DNA from: Streptomyces himastatinicus ATCC 53653
GTDB taxonomy: Bacteria; Actinomycetota; Actinomycetes; Streptomycetales; Streptomycetaceae
DNA length: 64,000 nt
Direction: 5' to 3'
Assembly: GCF_000158915.1 (NCBI RefSeq)
Contig: NZ_GG657754.1
Span: 219,806 to 283,805 of the forward strand
Of this stretch, positions 45,303 to 55,187 are shown piece after piece. The notes below the pieces were generated by a model. That model did no database searches and was not told where the DNA came from. It worked only from the letters and a program-made list of their open reading frames with translations. The position numbers and the translations under genes are program-made. Positions within the stretch are counted from its first letter, which is position 1. Each line of letters opens with the position of its first letter.

Positions 45303-45548
45303 TTAATCGTCGATGCACTTGGGGTACTTCGAACCCCGGTTGCAGTCGTGGTAGTCGTACTTGCTGACCCGGAACTTCTTCTCCTCGCCCCCCTTGGCGG
45401 GATCGACGACCAGATAGAACTTCTTCCCGTCCTTCACCTTCTCGGTGACCTTCCCCTCCGGGCCTTTCTCGAAGTCCTGCGCGCACCCGGTGAGTGCGAG
45501 GGCGGTCACGGCCACGAGAGCGAGGGCGGGGGCGAGGCGGCGTTGCAT
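45303..45548 (-). CDS. small lipoprotein of unknown function
   Basis: An 81-residue protein with a signal peptide (RRLAPALALVAVTALALTGC) whose lipobox is LTGC. The mature part is a charged sequence with KVTEKVKDGKKFYLVV and two later Cys (HDCNRGSKYPKC) that may form a disulfide. ATG 45546-45548 has AGGAG upstream; a longer in-frame start at 45593 lacks support. It lies four bases from the end of the YrdC gene on the other strand. I do not recognise a named family. Confidence 0.78.
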   Translation of the reverse strand: MQRRLAPALALVAVTALALTGCAQDFEKGPEGKVTEKVKDGKKFYLVVDPAKGGEEKKFRVSKYDYHDCNRGSKYPKCIDD

Positions 45549-45676
45549 GTGGTGCTCCTGATCGACTTGAAGACGAGGGCAGTCTAAGGTCATCCGCCGC
45601 CCCGCTGAGCAGGCAGGGTCCGGCGATCACACCCCCTTCACACACGGCGTCCCGGCACCGGCCGAATCGGGGCCTC

Positions 45677-45830
45677 GCGGGCTTCCGTTGGAGGGTGGAC
45701 CGGCTGCCGGGTGTGCGGGCGATCCACCGGGCCATGCGCCGTTCACTCGGCATTTGCCCCGGGATGCGCGTACTTGACGCCGGGTGCGGCATCGGGCTGG
45801 AGGTGACGCGCCCGGCCCGGGGCTCACCAC
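45677..45830 (+). pseudogene. remnant of a SAM-dependent methyltransferase
   Basis: An open stretch encodes a methyltransferase-like segment: RWRVDRLPGVRAIHRAMRRS, then PGMRVLDAGCGIGLEVTR (SAM motif I). It then decays into unrelated low-complexity sequence. No start codon with a ribosome site and no motifs II-III follow. It is best read as a fragment left by a deletion, abutting the promoter region of the next operon. Confidence 0.65.
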
Positions 45831-45893
45831 CGCCCGCCGTCCGGATGAGGCGTAAACCTTCGGTTGACTCAACTGCCCCTTCTGTCAGATCTC

Positions 45894-45922
45894 TTGACGC
45901 CCCACCACCTCGGCCTTAGCTT
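45894..45922 (+). promoter_or_regulatory. promoter of the oligopeptide ABC operon
   Basis: TTGACG (45894-45899), a 17-base spacer and TAGCTT (45917-45922), located about 55 bases before the binding-protein start. Confidence 0.65.
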
Positions 45923-45977
45923 CGGCGTTTATAAATGCAGACCGAGTACGCACATGTAGACAGTCTCGGGGGCCAGG

Positions 45978-47543
45978 ATGAGATCCGACCGGGCGCGGAC
46001 CGTGCTCACCCTTGTGGTCTCGGGGACGATGCTGGTGACCAGCGCGTGTGCCGTGGCGAACAGCGATGCCGCCGGTGATGCCGGGAGCGCGGGCGGCGGC
46101 ACGCTGCGGGTGGTGCTCACCCAGGAACCCCCGACGCTGGAGCCCTGCGAGTCGTCGCTGACCGCGACCGGAGTCGTCGTCCGCTCGAACGTCACCGAAC
46201 CGCTGGTGGAACGGGACCCCACATCGGGCAGGCTGGAACCGCTGCTGGCGACCGGCTGGCGGCAGACGAAGCCCACGACGTGGACCTTCGGCATCCGCTC
46301 GGGCGTGACCTTCCAGAACGGGCGGCCCTTCACCGCCAAGGACGCCGCCTTCTCCATCGAACGCGCCGTCAACTCCGACCTCGCGTGCAACGTGGACGGC
46401 TATGTCTTCGGCGACGAGAAGATCGACGTGCGCGCCGTCAGCCCCACCCGGCTGACCGTCACCACCCGGAAGGCCGACCCCATCCTCCCGCTGCGGCTCA
46501 GCTTCATCGAGATCGTGCCGCGCACCACCAGCACCGGGGCCAAGGTGCGCATACCGGTCGGCACCGGCCCCTATGCCGTCAGGAAGTGGGAGACCGGGGT
46601 TTCGATCTCCCTCGCCCGCAACGAGACGTACTGGGGCAAGGCCCCCGCCTACCCCCGCGCCAGATATGTGTGGCGCAGCGACGCGAGCGTCCGGGCCGCG
46701 ATGATCGACAAGGGCGAGGCCGACATCGCGACGGCGCTGGACCCCGTGGACGCGACCAAGGACAGCACCGTCGCCTACCCCAACAACGAGACGACCGCCC
46801 TGCGGCTGGACGGCCGTGAGGCGCCGCTGAACGACATCCGGGTGCGCAGGGCGATCGGCATGGCCGTCGACCGCACGGGCATCGTCGACGCGCTGCTCGG
46901 GGGACTCGCCAAGCCCGCCGCGCAGCTCGTCCCGCCCGGCGTGGTGGGCCACAACGACGGCCTCGCCACCGCCCCGTACCGGGTGGCCGCGGCCCGCGCG
47001 CTGGTCGGGCGGGCGGCCGCCGACGGCGTCCCGGTCAAGCGGCGGATCACCCTCGTCGCGCGCAACGGCCAGTTCGCCGGGATCGCGGAGGTGGCCGAGG
47101 CGCTCCAGTACCAGATGGCGCGTATCGGGCTGAACGTACGGATCCGGATGGCGGACACCGCCACCCACCTCCAGTACCAGCTGCGCCCGCTCCCCCGCGG
47201 TGTCGGGCCGATCGCGCTGCTCATCATGCACGGCAACCAGGCCGGGGACGCCGCCTTCACCACCAGTCAGTACCTGCTGAGCGACGGCCCCCAGTCCACC
47301 TTCGGCACCGCGCGGCTCGACCGCCGCATCGCCGCGGCGAACGCCCTGTCCGGCAAGGCCCGCCAAAAGGCCTTCGCCGAGGTGCTGGCCTACCAGAACG
47401 AGAAGGTGGCGCAGTACGCCTACCTGGCCCATATGCGCGGGCTGCTCGGGCTGTCGCCCTCGGTGCGGTACCGCCCGGACTCCGCCACCGGGGACGAGAT
47501 GCGGCTGGCCGAGGTCCGCCCGGTGAAGGCGGGGAACCACTGA
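45978..47543 (+). CDS. peptide ABC transporter substrate-binding lipoprotein (family 5)
   Basis: A 521-residue extracellular family-5 solute-binding protein. The signal peptide ends in a lipobox-like TSAC. It has the domain-I opening TLRVVLTQEPPTLEPCESSL, NVTEPLVERDPTSGRLEPLLATGW, TTWTFGIRSGVTFQNGRPFT and the later RVRRAIGMAVDRTGIVDALL. It captures peptides, or possibly nickel or other small ligands, for the following four genes. ATG 45978 follows a GGGGG-rich region. One base separates its stop from the next frame. Confidence 0.88.
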   Translation: MRSDRARTVLTLVVSGTMLVTSACAVANSDAAGDAGSAGGGTLRVVLTQEPPTLEPCESSLTATGVVVRSNVTEPLVERDPTSGRLEPLLATGWRQTKPTTWTFGIRSGVTFQNGRPFTAKDAAFSIERAVNSDLACNVDGYVFGDEKIDVRAVSPTRLTVTTRKADPILPLRLSFIEIVPRTTSTGAKVRIPVGTGPYAVRKWETGVSISLARNETYWGKAPAYPRARYVWRSDASVRAAMIDKGEADIATALDPVDATKDSTVAYPNNETTALRLDGREAPLNDIRVRRAIGMAVDRTGIVDALLGGLAKPAAQLVPPGVVGHNDGLATAPYRVAAARALVGRAAADGVPVKRRITLVARNGQFAGIAEVAEALQYQMARIGLNVRIRMADTATHLQYQLRPLPRGVGPIALLIMHGNQAGDAAFTTSQYLLSDGPQSTFGTARLDRRIAAANALSGKARQKAFAEVLAYQNEKVAQYAYLAHMRGLLGLSPSVRYRPDSATGDEMRLAEVRPVKAGNH

Positions 47544-47544
47544 C

Positions 47545-48474
47545 ATGGCGTCCTTCCTGCGCAAGCGCATCATCTCCAGCGCGATCCCCCTGGTGTTCGT
47601 GGTGCTGGGCGTGTTCTGTCTGGCCCGCCTCACCGGCAACCCCGTCGACCTCTACCTCCCCCTGAGCGCCACCCCCGAGCAGCGCGCGGAGTTCTCCGCC
47701 GCCCACGGCTTCGACGACTCCGTCCCGGTGCAGCTGTGGGACTACCTCGGCAATGCCGCGCGGCTCGACTTCGGCGTATCGCTGCGCACCGGGGAGCCCG
47801 CCGACGCGATGGTGCTGGAGGCGTTTCCCGTCACCCTCCAGCTCGCCGGGATGACGATGCTGCTGGCAGTCCTCGGCGCCCTGCTGGTCGGCAGCCTCGC
47901 CGCCTACCGGCCCCAGTCGGCCGTCGACCGGCTCGCGGGGCTGCTGTCGATGACCGCGGCCAGCATCCCCGACTTCTGGTTCGCCATCATGGGTGTGCTG
48001 GTCTTCGGAGTGGCTCTGGACTGGCTGCCGACCTCCGGCACCCTGGGCGGTCCCGAGGTGTGGGTGCTGCCGCTGGCCACCTTGCTGATCCGCCCGTTCG
48101 GGGTACTCGTCCAGGTGGTCCGCGGCAGCATGGTCGGCGCGCTGTCGGCTCCTTACGTCAAGGTCGCCCGCAGCAAGGGCGCCGATGCCACGCGCGTGGT
48201 GTTCGGGCACGCCCTGCGCAACGCCATTACGCCCGTCCTGACCGTCGCCGGGGATCTCGCCGTCGGCCTCGTCAACGGCGCGGTGGTGGTGGAAACGGTC
48301 TTCGGCTGGCCCGGGATCGGCAAGCTCATGATCGACTCGATTCTCCAGCGCGACTTCGCGGTGTTGCAGGCCGCCGTCCTGCTCACCGCCGTGACGATCT
48401 TCGCGCTGAACATCCTCGTCGACGTCTGCCACGCGCTGATCGACCCCCGAGTGCGCCAGGCGGTGCCGGCGTGA
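47545..48474 (+). CDS. peptide ABC transporter permease (DppB-like)
   Basis: A 309-residue permease with about six spans. It begins FLRKRIISSAIPLVFVVLGV as usual for DppB/OppB. The cytoplasmic coupling loop, with YVKVARSKGADATRVVFGHALRNA, and the closing ETVFGWPGIGKLMIDSILQRDF are diagnostic. ATG 47545 is immediately after the binding-protein stop, and the stop overlaps a GTG (GTGA) at the next gene. It pairs with the following DppC-like subunit. Confidence 0.9.
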   Translation: MASFLRKRIISSAIPLVFVVLGVFCLARLTGNPVDLYLPLSATPEQRAEFSAAHGFDDSVPVQLWDYLGNAARLDFGVSLRTGEPADAMVLEAFPVTLQLAGMTMLLAVLGALLVGSLAAYRPQSAVDRLAGLLSMTAASIPDFWFAIMGVLVFGVALDWLPTSGTLGGPEVWVLPLATLLIRPFGVLVQVVRGSMVGALSAPYVKVARSKGADATRVVFGHALRNAITPVLTVAGDLAVGLVNGAVVVETVFGWPGIGKLMIDSILQRDFAVLQAAVLLTAVTIFALNILVDVCHALIDPRVRQAVPA

Positions 48475-48488
48475 GCGAAGGAGCCACC

Positions 48489-49444
48489 ATGTCCGCGCCC
48501 GACGACCGCACTTCGCCGGCGGCCACCTCACCGCGTACCCGGCCGCCCCGCTGGTGGCGGCTGCTCGGCAGGGACCGGGGCGCGGCCGCCGCGGCCGTCG
48601 TCCTGGCCCTGGTGTTCCTCGTCGCGCTGTTCGGCCGGCTGTTCCTCGGCGACCGGGCGGTACGGCAGGATCTGCGCGCCTCGCTGCGTCCGCCCTCCCT
48701 CGACCACGGTTTCTACGGGCTGCTCGGCACGGACGTCCTGGGCCGCAGCGTGCTGGCGCGGCTGGTGGACGCCGCCGCGACGACGCTGTCCATCGCGGTG
48801 CCCGCGGTGCTGTGCTCGCTGCTGATCGGCTCCGCCCTGGGGCTGTGGGCCGGATACCACGGAGGCATGCGGGAGAACGTCGCGATGCGCGTCGCCGATG
48901 TCATCCTCAGCTTTCCGTCCCTGCTGATCGCGGTGGTCGTGCTGTACGTGTTCACGCCCAGCGCGATGAACATCGTGCTGATCCTCGCCGTCGCGCGCAT
49001 CCCCGTCTATCTGCGCACCGCCCGCGCGGAGGCGGCCGAGCTGAGGAGCCGTCTGTTCGTCGACGCGGCCCGGACCTTCGGCACGCCCGCCTCGGCCATC
49101 ATCCGGCGGCACCTCCTGCCGATCGCGCTGCCGACCCTGCTGACCGTGGCCACGCTCGACTTCTGCTTCGTCATGCTGACCGAGTCGTCCTTGAGTTTCC
49201 TCGGCATCGGCATCCAGCCGCCCGAGGTGAGCTGGGGGCTGATGGTGGCCCAGGGGCGCCAATACCTTCAGACGGCCTGGTGGATCGCGGTGCTGCCGGG
49301 GCTCGCCATCATGCTCACCACGGTGTCGGCCACGGTGCTCGCCGCCTGGGTGCGCCTGGCCACCGACCCCGGCCAGCGGTGGCGGCTGACGCTGCCCCGC
49401 AAGCGGCGCGGCGAGCGGGCCGCCGTACCCCCGGAGATGATCGC

Positions 49445-49448
<4 letters not shown>
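48489..49448 (+). CDS. peptide ABC transporter permease (DppC-like)
   Basis: A 319-residue permease of the DppC/OppC type. The N-terminal OppC segment is followed by GLLGTDVLGRSVLARLVDAA. The coupling region is RLFVDAARTFGTPASAIIRRHLLP and the end contains SSLSFLGIGIQPPEVSWGLMV. ATG 48489 is preceded by AAGGAG at six bases. An upstream GTG (48471) that overlaps the previous stop is a possible longer start. Four bases overlap with the ATPase gene downstream. Confidence 0.9.
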
Positions 49449-50450
<1,002 letters not shown>

Positions 50451-50458
<8 letters not shown>

Positions 50459-51449
50459 GAACCCCGGAACACCCCTGCTCGACGTCCGCGGCGTGACGAA
50501 GTCGTTCGGCCACGGTCGCCGCCGGCTGACCGCGGTCGACGGAGTCGACATCCGGGTCGAGCGCGGACAGACCCTCGGCCTGGTGGGCGAGTCCGGATGC
50601 GGAAAGTCGACCCTGGCCCGGGTGGTGCTCGGGCTGGAGCGGCCGGACGCGGGATCGGTGCGCTTCGACGGCACCGATCCGTTCACCCTGAAGGGCAGGG
50701 AACTGCTGGCGTGGCGGCGCCGGGTGCAGATGGTGTTCCAGGACCCGTTCGCCTCGCTCAACGCGCGGATGTCCGCGGCCGACCTCGTCGGCGAGCCGTG
50801 GCGCACCCACCGCGACATCGTGCCCACCGCACGGGAGCGGGACCGCCGGGTCCATGAGCTGCTGTCCCTCGTCGGACTGCGGGAGAGCGACGCCCACCGC
50901 TACCCGAACGAGTTCTCCGGCGGGCAGCGGCAGCGCATCGGCATCGCCCGTGCGCTGGCCCTCGAACCCGACCTCATCGTGTGCGACGAACCGGTGTCAG
51001 CGCTGGACCTGTCGGTGCAGGCCCAGGTGCTCAATGTGCTCTCCGAGCTGCGGGAGCGGCTCGGCGTCTCCTATGTGTTCATCTCCCACGACCTGTCCGT
51101 GGTCCGGTACGTCTCCGACCGGGTGGCGGTGATGTACCTGGGCAAGGTCATCGAACACGGCCGCGCCGACGATGTCTTCGACCGGCCGCTGCACCCCTAC
51201 ACCGCCGCCCTGATGTCCTCCGCTCCCCGGCTGGAGGTGTCCGGGGCGGCACACGATACGGAGATCCCGCTGCGCGGGGAGATCCCCTCCCCGTACGGCA
51301 TTCCCTCGGGCTGCCGGTTCCGGACCCGCTGCTGGAAGAGCGAGCCCCGCTGCGCCGAGACCGCCCCCGCGGCCATCAGCCGCGAACCCGCGGCGCACAC
51401 CGGGCGCGAGCCGCATGAGGCCCTGTGCCACTTCCCGCTCGACGGCTGA
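50451..51449 (+). CDS. peptide ABC transporter ATPase (DppF-like)
   Basis: A 332-residue ATPase. Walker A is GESGCGKSTLARV, the Q-loop is MVFQDPFASLNARM, the signature is FSGGQRQRIGIARAL, Walker B is LIVCDEPVSALDL and the H-loop is ISHDLSVV. The C-terminal part again carries spaced Cys (CRFRTRCWKSEPRC). GTG 50451 overlaps the previous stop by eight bases. It is the last gene of the five-gene operon and is followed by a terminator shared with the convergent lyase gene. Confidence 0.92.
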
Positions 51450-51460
51450 TGCCGGTCAGG

Positions 51461-51498
51461 GGTGGGCCGGACGTCCCGATGCGAACGTCCGGCCCGCC
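51461..51498. terminator. bidirectional terminator hairpin
   Basis: Arms GGGCCGGACGT and ACGTCCGGCCC, extended by GG-T/G-CC pairs to about 14 base pairs, lie between the convergent ABC operon and alginate-lyase-like gene. Confidence 0.8.
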
Positions 51499-51521
51499 GC
51501 TCCTGCCATGGACGGGGACGG

Positions 51522-52736
51522 TCAGGAAGGGTTGTCCGCGTGGGTGAGGGTCGTCCAGGCGTTGAAGTAGTTGTCGGTGCCGGACGGGCGGTGCGCCTCG
51601 GTGTACTTCTGGGTGTTGGACATCGCGATGCCGAGCCGGTTGTGGAGGGCGTTGAAGCCGACCTCGGTGACCTCGTCGAGGCCCTTCTTGACCGAGCCGC
51701 CGCACAGCCAGGACGGCACGGTGGCGCCGTTCTCGTAGGTGGTGTGGAAGCCCAGGGTCTGGCGCAGCCGCTCCTGGATCTTCGGGTAGAGGTCCTGGCC
51801 CTGGATGCGGCTGGTCTCGGCGATGTCCGCGATGGAGGCGATGCCCCATCCGGTGTGCCCGAAGTCGCGGCAGGTCTCCTGGGAGAGGCCGTCGGTGAAG
51901 GTGCTCTGGCCCTGCCAGTACTTGACGATCTCCGCCTCGGTGTCGATGCTGCTGTTCGCGGGCGGCTCGGGCAGATCGCCGTCGGCGGTCAGGTAGACAT
52001 ACGCGGGGACGCGGGCGAGGTAGGTGCTGACGGCCTTGTCGTAACTGGTGCGGTCCTCGATGAAGACGGAGATGCCGATGGCCGCCTCGGTCATGACCAG
52101 TTGCCAGTTGCCGTTCTTGGTCTCGGCGCCGCTGATCACCTCGGGCAGGTACACGGTGCGCAGCATGGTGGCGAAGCGGCCGGAGTTCGCCCAGCCGCCG
52201 TCGTAGGTGTACTTGATGATCTCGGCGGCGCGCGGCCAGGTGGATCCGGACCAGCCGCTCTGGAGCGGGGCGTTGCTGTTGGTGTGATCGGTGATGGTCG
52301 CGGACCACGCGTCCATGATCTCGATCGCCTTCTTGGCGTATCTGGTGTCCCGGGTGAAGTACCAGGCGAGCGCCTGGGTGTAGGCCGCGATGGCGTCCTG
52401 ACGCTCCTCGGTGCAGCCGTTGTTGGGGTTGGACGACGATCCGCATTCCACGATGGCGCGGGGCTTGGGGTTACGCGACAGTGAGGCGTAGGAGCTGGCC
52501 ATCATGTTGTCGTACGCGGCCTTCCAGGGCTGCTGCCCGGCCTGCACCTTCGCCCGGGCATAGTCGAGCTGGCCCCGGCTCACCAGCACCCCGGGGTGGG
52601 TGAAGGTGGTCGGCGCGGCGCTCGCCCGCGGGGCCGGGCCGGTGAGCTGAAGGCTCAACAGCCCGGCCAGCAGGGCGAGCACACTGAGCAGCGCGGTTCT
52701 GGTTCTGGATCTGAATCTGGTTCCGGCTCGTGCCAT
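51522..52736 (-). CDS. secreted alginate lyase-family protein
   Basis: A 404-residue protein with a signal peptide (ALLSVLALLAGLLSLQ, cleavage near APRASAAP). It has an alpha-barrel lyase domain: RQDAIAAYTQALAWYFTRDTRYAKKAIEIMDAW is an early helical pair, KNGNWQLVMTEAAIGISVFIED holds the conserved NGNW, and CRDFGHTGWGIASIADIAETSR is a later segment with His. This matches the Alginate_lyase (poly-mannuronate lyase-like) superfamily, secreted to degrade uronic polymers. The actual polymer is not certain in a soil actinomycete. ATG 52734-52736 has AGAGG upstream; a longer in-frame start exists. A good promoter is upstream. Confidence 0.83.
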   Translation of the reverse strand: MARAGTRFRSRTRTALLSVLALLAGLLSLQLTGPAPRASAAPTTFTHPGVLVSRGQLDYARAKVQAGQQPWKAAYDNMMASSYASLSRNPKPRAIVECGSSSNPNNGCTEERQDAIAAYTQALAWYFTRDTRYAKKAIEIMDAWSATITDHTNSNAPLQSGWSGSTWPRAAEIIKYTYDGGWANSGRFATMLRTVYLPEVISGAETKNGNWQLVMTEAAIGISVFIEDRTSYDKAVSTYLARVPAYVYLTADGDLPEPPANSSIDTEAEIVKYWQGQSTFTDGLSQETCRDFGHTGWGIASIADIAETSRIQGQDLYPKIQERLRQTLGFHTTYENGATVPSWLCGGSVKKGLDEVTEVGFNALHNRLGIAMSNTQKYTEAHRPSGTDNYFNAWTTLTHADNPS

Positions 52737-52776
52737 CCGTTGACCTCTTCCATGCTCGTTGGCCTGGACCAGAGGA

Positions 52777-52805
52777 ATAGTCGTGGGCATGTCAACACTT
52801 GTCAA
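52777..52805 (-). promoter_or_regulatory. promoter of the alginate lyase-like gene
   Basis: On the minus strand TTGACA (52800-52805), a 17-base spacer and GACTAT (52777-52782). A second TTGACA (52790-52795) lies ten bases downstream of the first, a tandem repeat that may be a regulator site or an alternative -35. Confidence 0.75.
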
Positions 52806-52880
52806 TGCTCGCGTATGTGGCCGGTGTTCATCTCCTTGTCCATAAAAGGTCAGTACGACCAGGTGGCGCGGGTGTCCCTG

Positions 52881-53792
52881 TCAGGATTCCCCGGTGCCGG
52901 TGTCCATCTCACGGGCCAGGGCCACGGTCAGAGCGCGGAAGATGCGCACTTCGGGGTTGGTGTCCGTGGTGCGGGTGGCGAGGACGCTGTGGGCGCGGGG
53001 GGCGTCCAGCACCGGTACGTACCGGGCGCCCGGCCAGCGGTAGTAGCGGGCGAAGGACGCCAGCCCCGATCCGGCGCCACGGCCCGCCGCCACGCTGGTG
53101 AGGATGTCCTGGGGTGTGAGGGCGTAGTCGGGTGCGCGGTGTTCGCCGGTCTCGAAGTACAGGTAGTCGGTGAAGGTGCGCGGGGTGTGCGGGGGCAGCT
53201 GAAGGTAGGGCAGGTCGATGACGTCGGCCAGCCGGACGCCGGTCGCGGCGGCGTCCGCGAGGGCGGAGCGGGCCGGGACCGCGACGATCCGCTGTTCCGC
53301 GGTGATGAGGTCCACCTCGATGCCCTCGGCCTCGAAGGCGGGCCGCACGAAGGCCACGTCCACCCGGTCCTCGCGCAGCGCGCTGATGTGTTCGGTGAAG
53401 GTCAACTGCACGAGTTCCAGCGGCACTTCGGGCCTTGCGCGGCGGAAGGCGCTGACGGCGGCGGGGGTGACCTCGGCCGAGCCGTGGCCCATGATGCCCA
53501 CCCGCAGGGTGCGCATGCCCCTCGGCGGGGCGAGGGCGGCCTCGGTCACGTCCTCGACGGCCGCGTTCGCTGCGGCGAGCAGGGTGCGGGCGTGGGAGAC
53601 GAGCCGCTGTCCGGCGACGGTCGGCACGACGGGACCGCTGCCGCGGTCCAGCAGCCGGGCGCCGAACTCCCGTTCCAGCTGCTGCACATGCTGGGTGACC
53701 GCGGCCGGCGACAGGAACAGCCGCGAGGCGGCCCGGCCGTAGTGCTCCTCCTCGACGACCGCCAGGAACGAGGACAGCTTGCGCAGATCCAT
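52881..53792 (-). CDS. LysR-family transcriptional regulator
   Basis: A 303-residue LysR protein. The winged helix is MDLRKLSSFLAVVEEEHYGRAASRLFLSPAAVTQHVQQLEREF, followed by a linker and the effector domain (MRTLRVGIMGHGSAEVTPAAVSAFR). ATG 53790-53792 is the start; a few residues could be added at an upstream GTG. It is divergent from an MFS transporter gene with 100 bases between them that contain a perfect inverted repeat. It probably controls that transporter. Confidence 0.9.
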   Translation of the reverse strand: MDLRKLSSFLAVVEEEHYGRAASRLFLSPAAVTQHVQQLEREFGARLLDRGSGPVVPTVAGQRLVSHARTLLAAANAAVEDVTEAALAPPRGMRTLRVGIMGHGSAEVTPAAVSAFRRARPEVPLELVQLTFTEHISALREDRVDVAFVRPAFEAEGIEVDLITAEQRIVAVPARSALADAAATGVRLADVIDLPYLQLPPHTPRTFTDYLYFETGEHRAPDYALTPQDILTSVAAGRGAGSGLASFARYYRWPGARYVPVLDAPRAHSVLATRTTDTNPEVRIFRALTVALAREMDTGTGES

Positions 53793-53800
53793 ACCGGCCA

Positions 53801-53816
53801 CGATACGACCGTATCG
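53801..53816. promoter_or_regulatory. palindromic operator between LysR and MFS genes
   Basis: CGATACGACCGTATCG is a perfect inverted repeat (arms CGATACG, two-base centre) in the divergent region, with an inner T-N-A geometry compatible with a LysR site. Confidence 0.6.
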
Positions 53817-53892
53817 CGCGTGGTCACGACGGCATTCAGGATTCCTGAACGGAGGCGGCGCCGGGCGCCGGACGGCCCGTACAACGGTGAGT

Positions 53893-55152
53893 ATGAGCAA
53901 GTACGCCGCCACGACCGCTCCATCCTCGACCTCCGCTCCCGCCCCGCCGCCGGACGCCACAGCCCCCGCGCCACGGCACTGGCTCAGGGCGGGCTGGGTG
54001 ATGACGGCCTCCGGCTGGAGCGCCAACCAGTTCTCCGCCCTGCTGGGCGCCTACCGCAGCGATCTGGGTCTGACCACGGCCGATACGACCGCCCTGTTCG
54101 GCATCTATGTGCTGGGCCTGATCCCCGGCCTGCTGCTGGGCGGGCCGCTCGCCGACCGGCGGGGCCGCCGCCCCGTCGTCTTCCTCGCGCTGGGCTCATC
54201 GGCGCTGGCCACCTGCCTGCTGATGATCGGCCCCAGCGCCTCCGCGTTCCTGTGGCCCGGGCGCTTCCTGACCGGGATCGGCGCGGGTGCCCTGCTGGCG
54301 GCGGGCAGCGCCTGGATCAAGGAGCTGTCCTCGCCCCCGTACGGCGCCGCGCCCAACCCGGGGGTGGCGGCCCGCCGTTCCGGCCTGTTCCTGTCCGCGG
54401 GCTTCGCGACCGGCGGTCTGGCCGCTTCCCTGATCGCCCAGTGGGCCCCGCACCCCATGGTCACCGCCTACGTCCCGCATCTGATCCTCTCCGCCGTCGC
54501 CGCGCTGTGCGCCGCCCGGGCCCCCGAGTCCTCCCCGGCCCACTCCGGTGCGGAATCGGCCGCTCCCGCATCCGTCGCACCGGACGAGCGGCGCGCCCCG
54601 GCGCGCGAGTTCCGCCGGATGGTGGCCCCGGTGGCGCCGTGGGTGTTCATCGCCCCGGCGGTGGCCTTCGCCACGCTGCCCGGGCTGGTCGACGGCGACC
54701 TGAAGGGCTGGGAGACCGTCTACGCCGGTGTGATCACCGCCGTCACCCCGGGCGCGGGCATCATCGTGGCGCCGTTCGCGCGGTCGCTCGCCGCCCGGCA
54801 CCGGGTCGCCACGGGCGCCATCGGACTGGCCGCCGTCGCCCTCGGACTGCTGGTCTCCGCGCTCGCCGCGGCACAGGCCCAGCCCGTAATCGCGCTGCTC
54901 GCCTCGGTCGTGCTCGGCGCCGGGTACGGCCTGTGCGTCGCGTACGGCCTGACCGAGGTCGCCGCCCTCGCGCCGCCGCACCAGCTGGCGCGCCTGACCT
55001 CGTACTTCTGGACGATGGCCTACCTGGGCTTCCTCGCCCCCTACGTCATCACCCTGTTCACCGGGGTCTTCTCCCCGCCCGCGATCCTCGTCGGCGCTGC
55101 CGTGCTGGCGGTGGTCACGCTCACGGCGGTCACCGTCCGCGCCGAAAACTAG
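53893..55152 (+). CDS. MFS transporter
   Basis: A 419-residue, twelve-span major facilitator. It has a GPLADRRGRRPVVFLALG loop 2-3 motif and a helix-4 region FLTGIGAGALLAAGSAWIKELSS. The cytoplasmic loop between the two halves is short. The second half includes GAGYGLCVAYGLTEVAALAPP. It resembles drug or small-molecule exporters, and the substrate is not evident. ATG 53893 is used, with a weak ribosome site. It is divergent from a LysR regulator and 35 bases upstream of a thioesterase-like gene that may share its transcript. Confidence 0.85.
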   Translation: MSKYAATTAPSSTSAPAPPPDATAPAPRHWLRAGWVMTASGWSANQFSALLGAYRSDLGLTTADTTALFGIYVLGLIPGLLLGGPLADRRGRRPVVFLALGSSALATCLLMIGPSASAFLWPGRFLTGIGAGALLAAGSAWIKELSSPPYGAAPNPGVAARRSGLFLSAGFATGGLAASLIAQWAPHPMVTAYVPHLILSAVAALCAARAPESSPAHSGAESAAPASVAPDERRAPAREFRRMVAPVAPWVFIAPAVAFATLPGLVDGDLKGWETVYAGVITAVTPGAGIIVAPFARSLAARHRVATGAIGLAAVALGLLVSALAAAQAQPVIALLASVVLGAGYGLCVAYGLTEVAALAPPHQLARLTSYFWTMAYLGFLAPYVITLFTGVFSPPAILVGAAVLAVVTLTAVTVRAEN

Positions 55153-55187
55153 GGTGGCCCCGACACAGCCAGCGGAGAGGCGAACCG

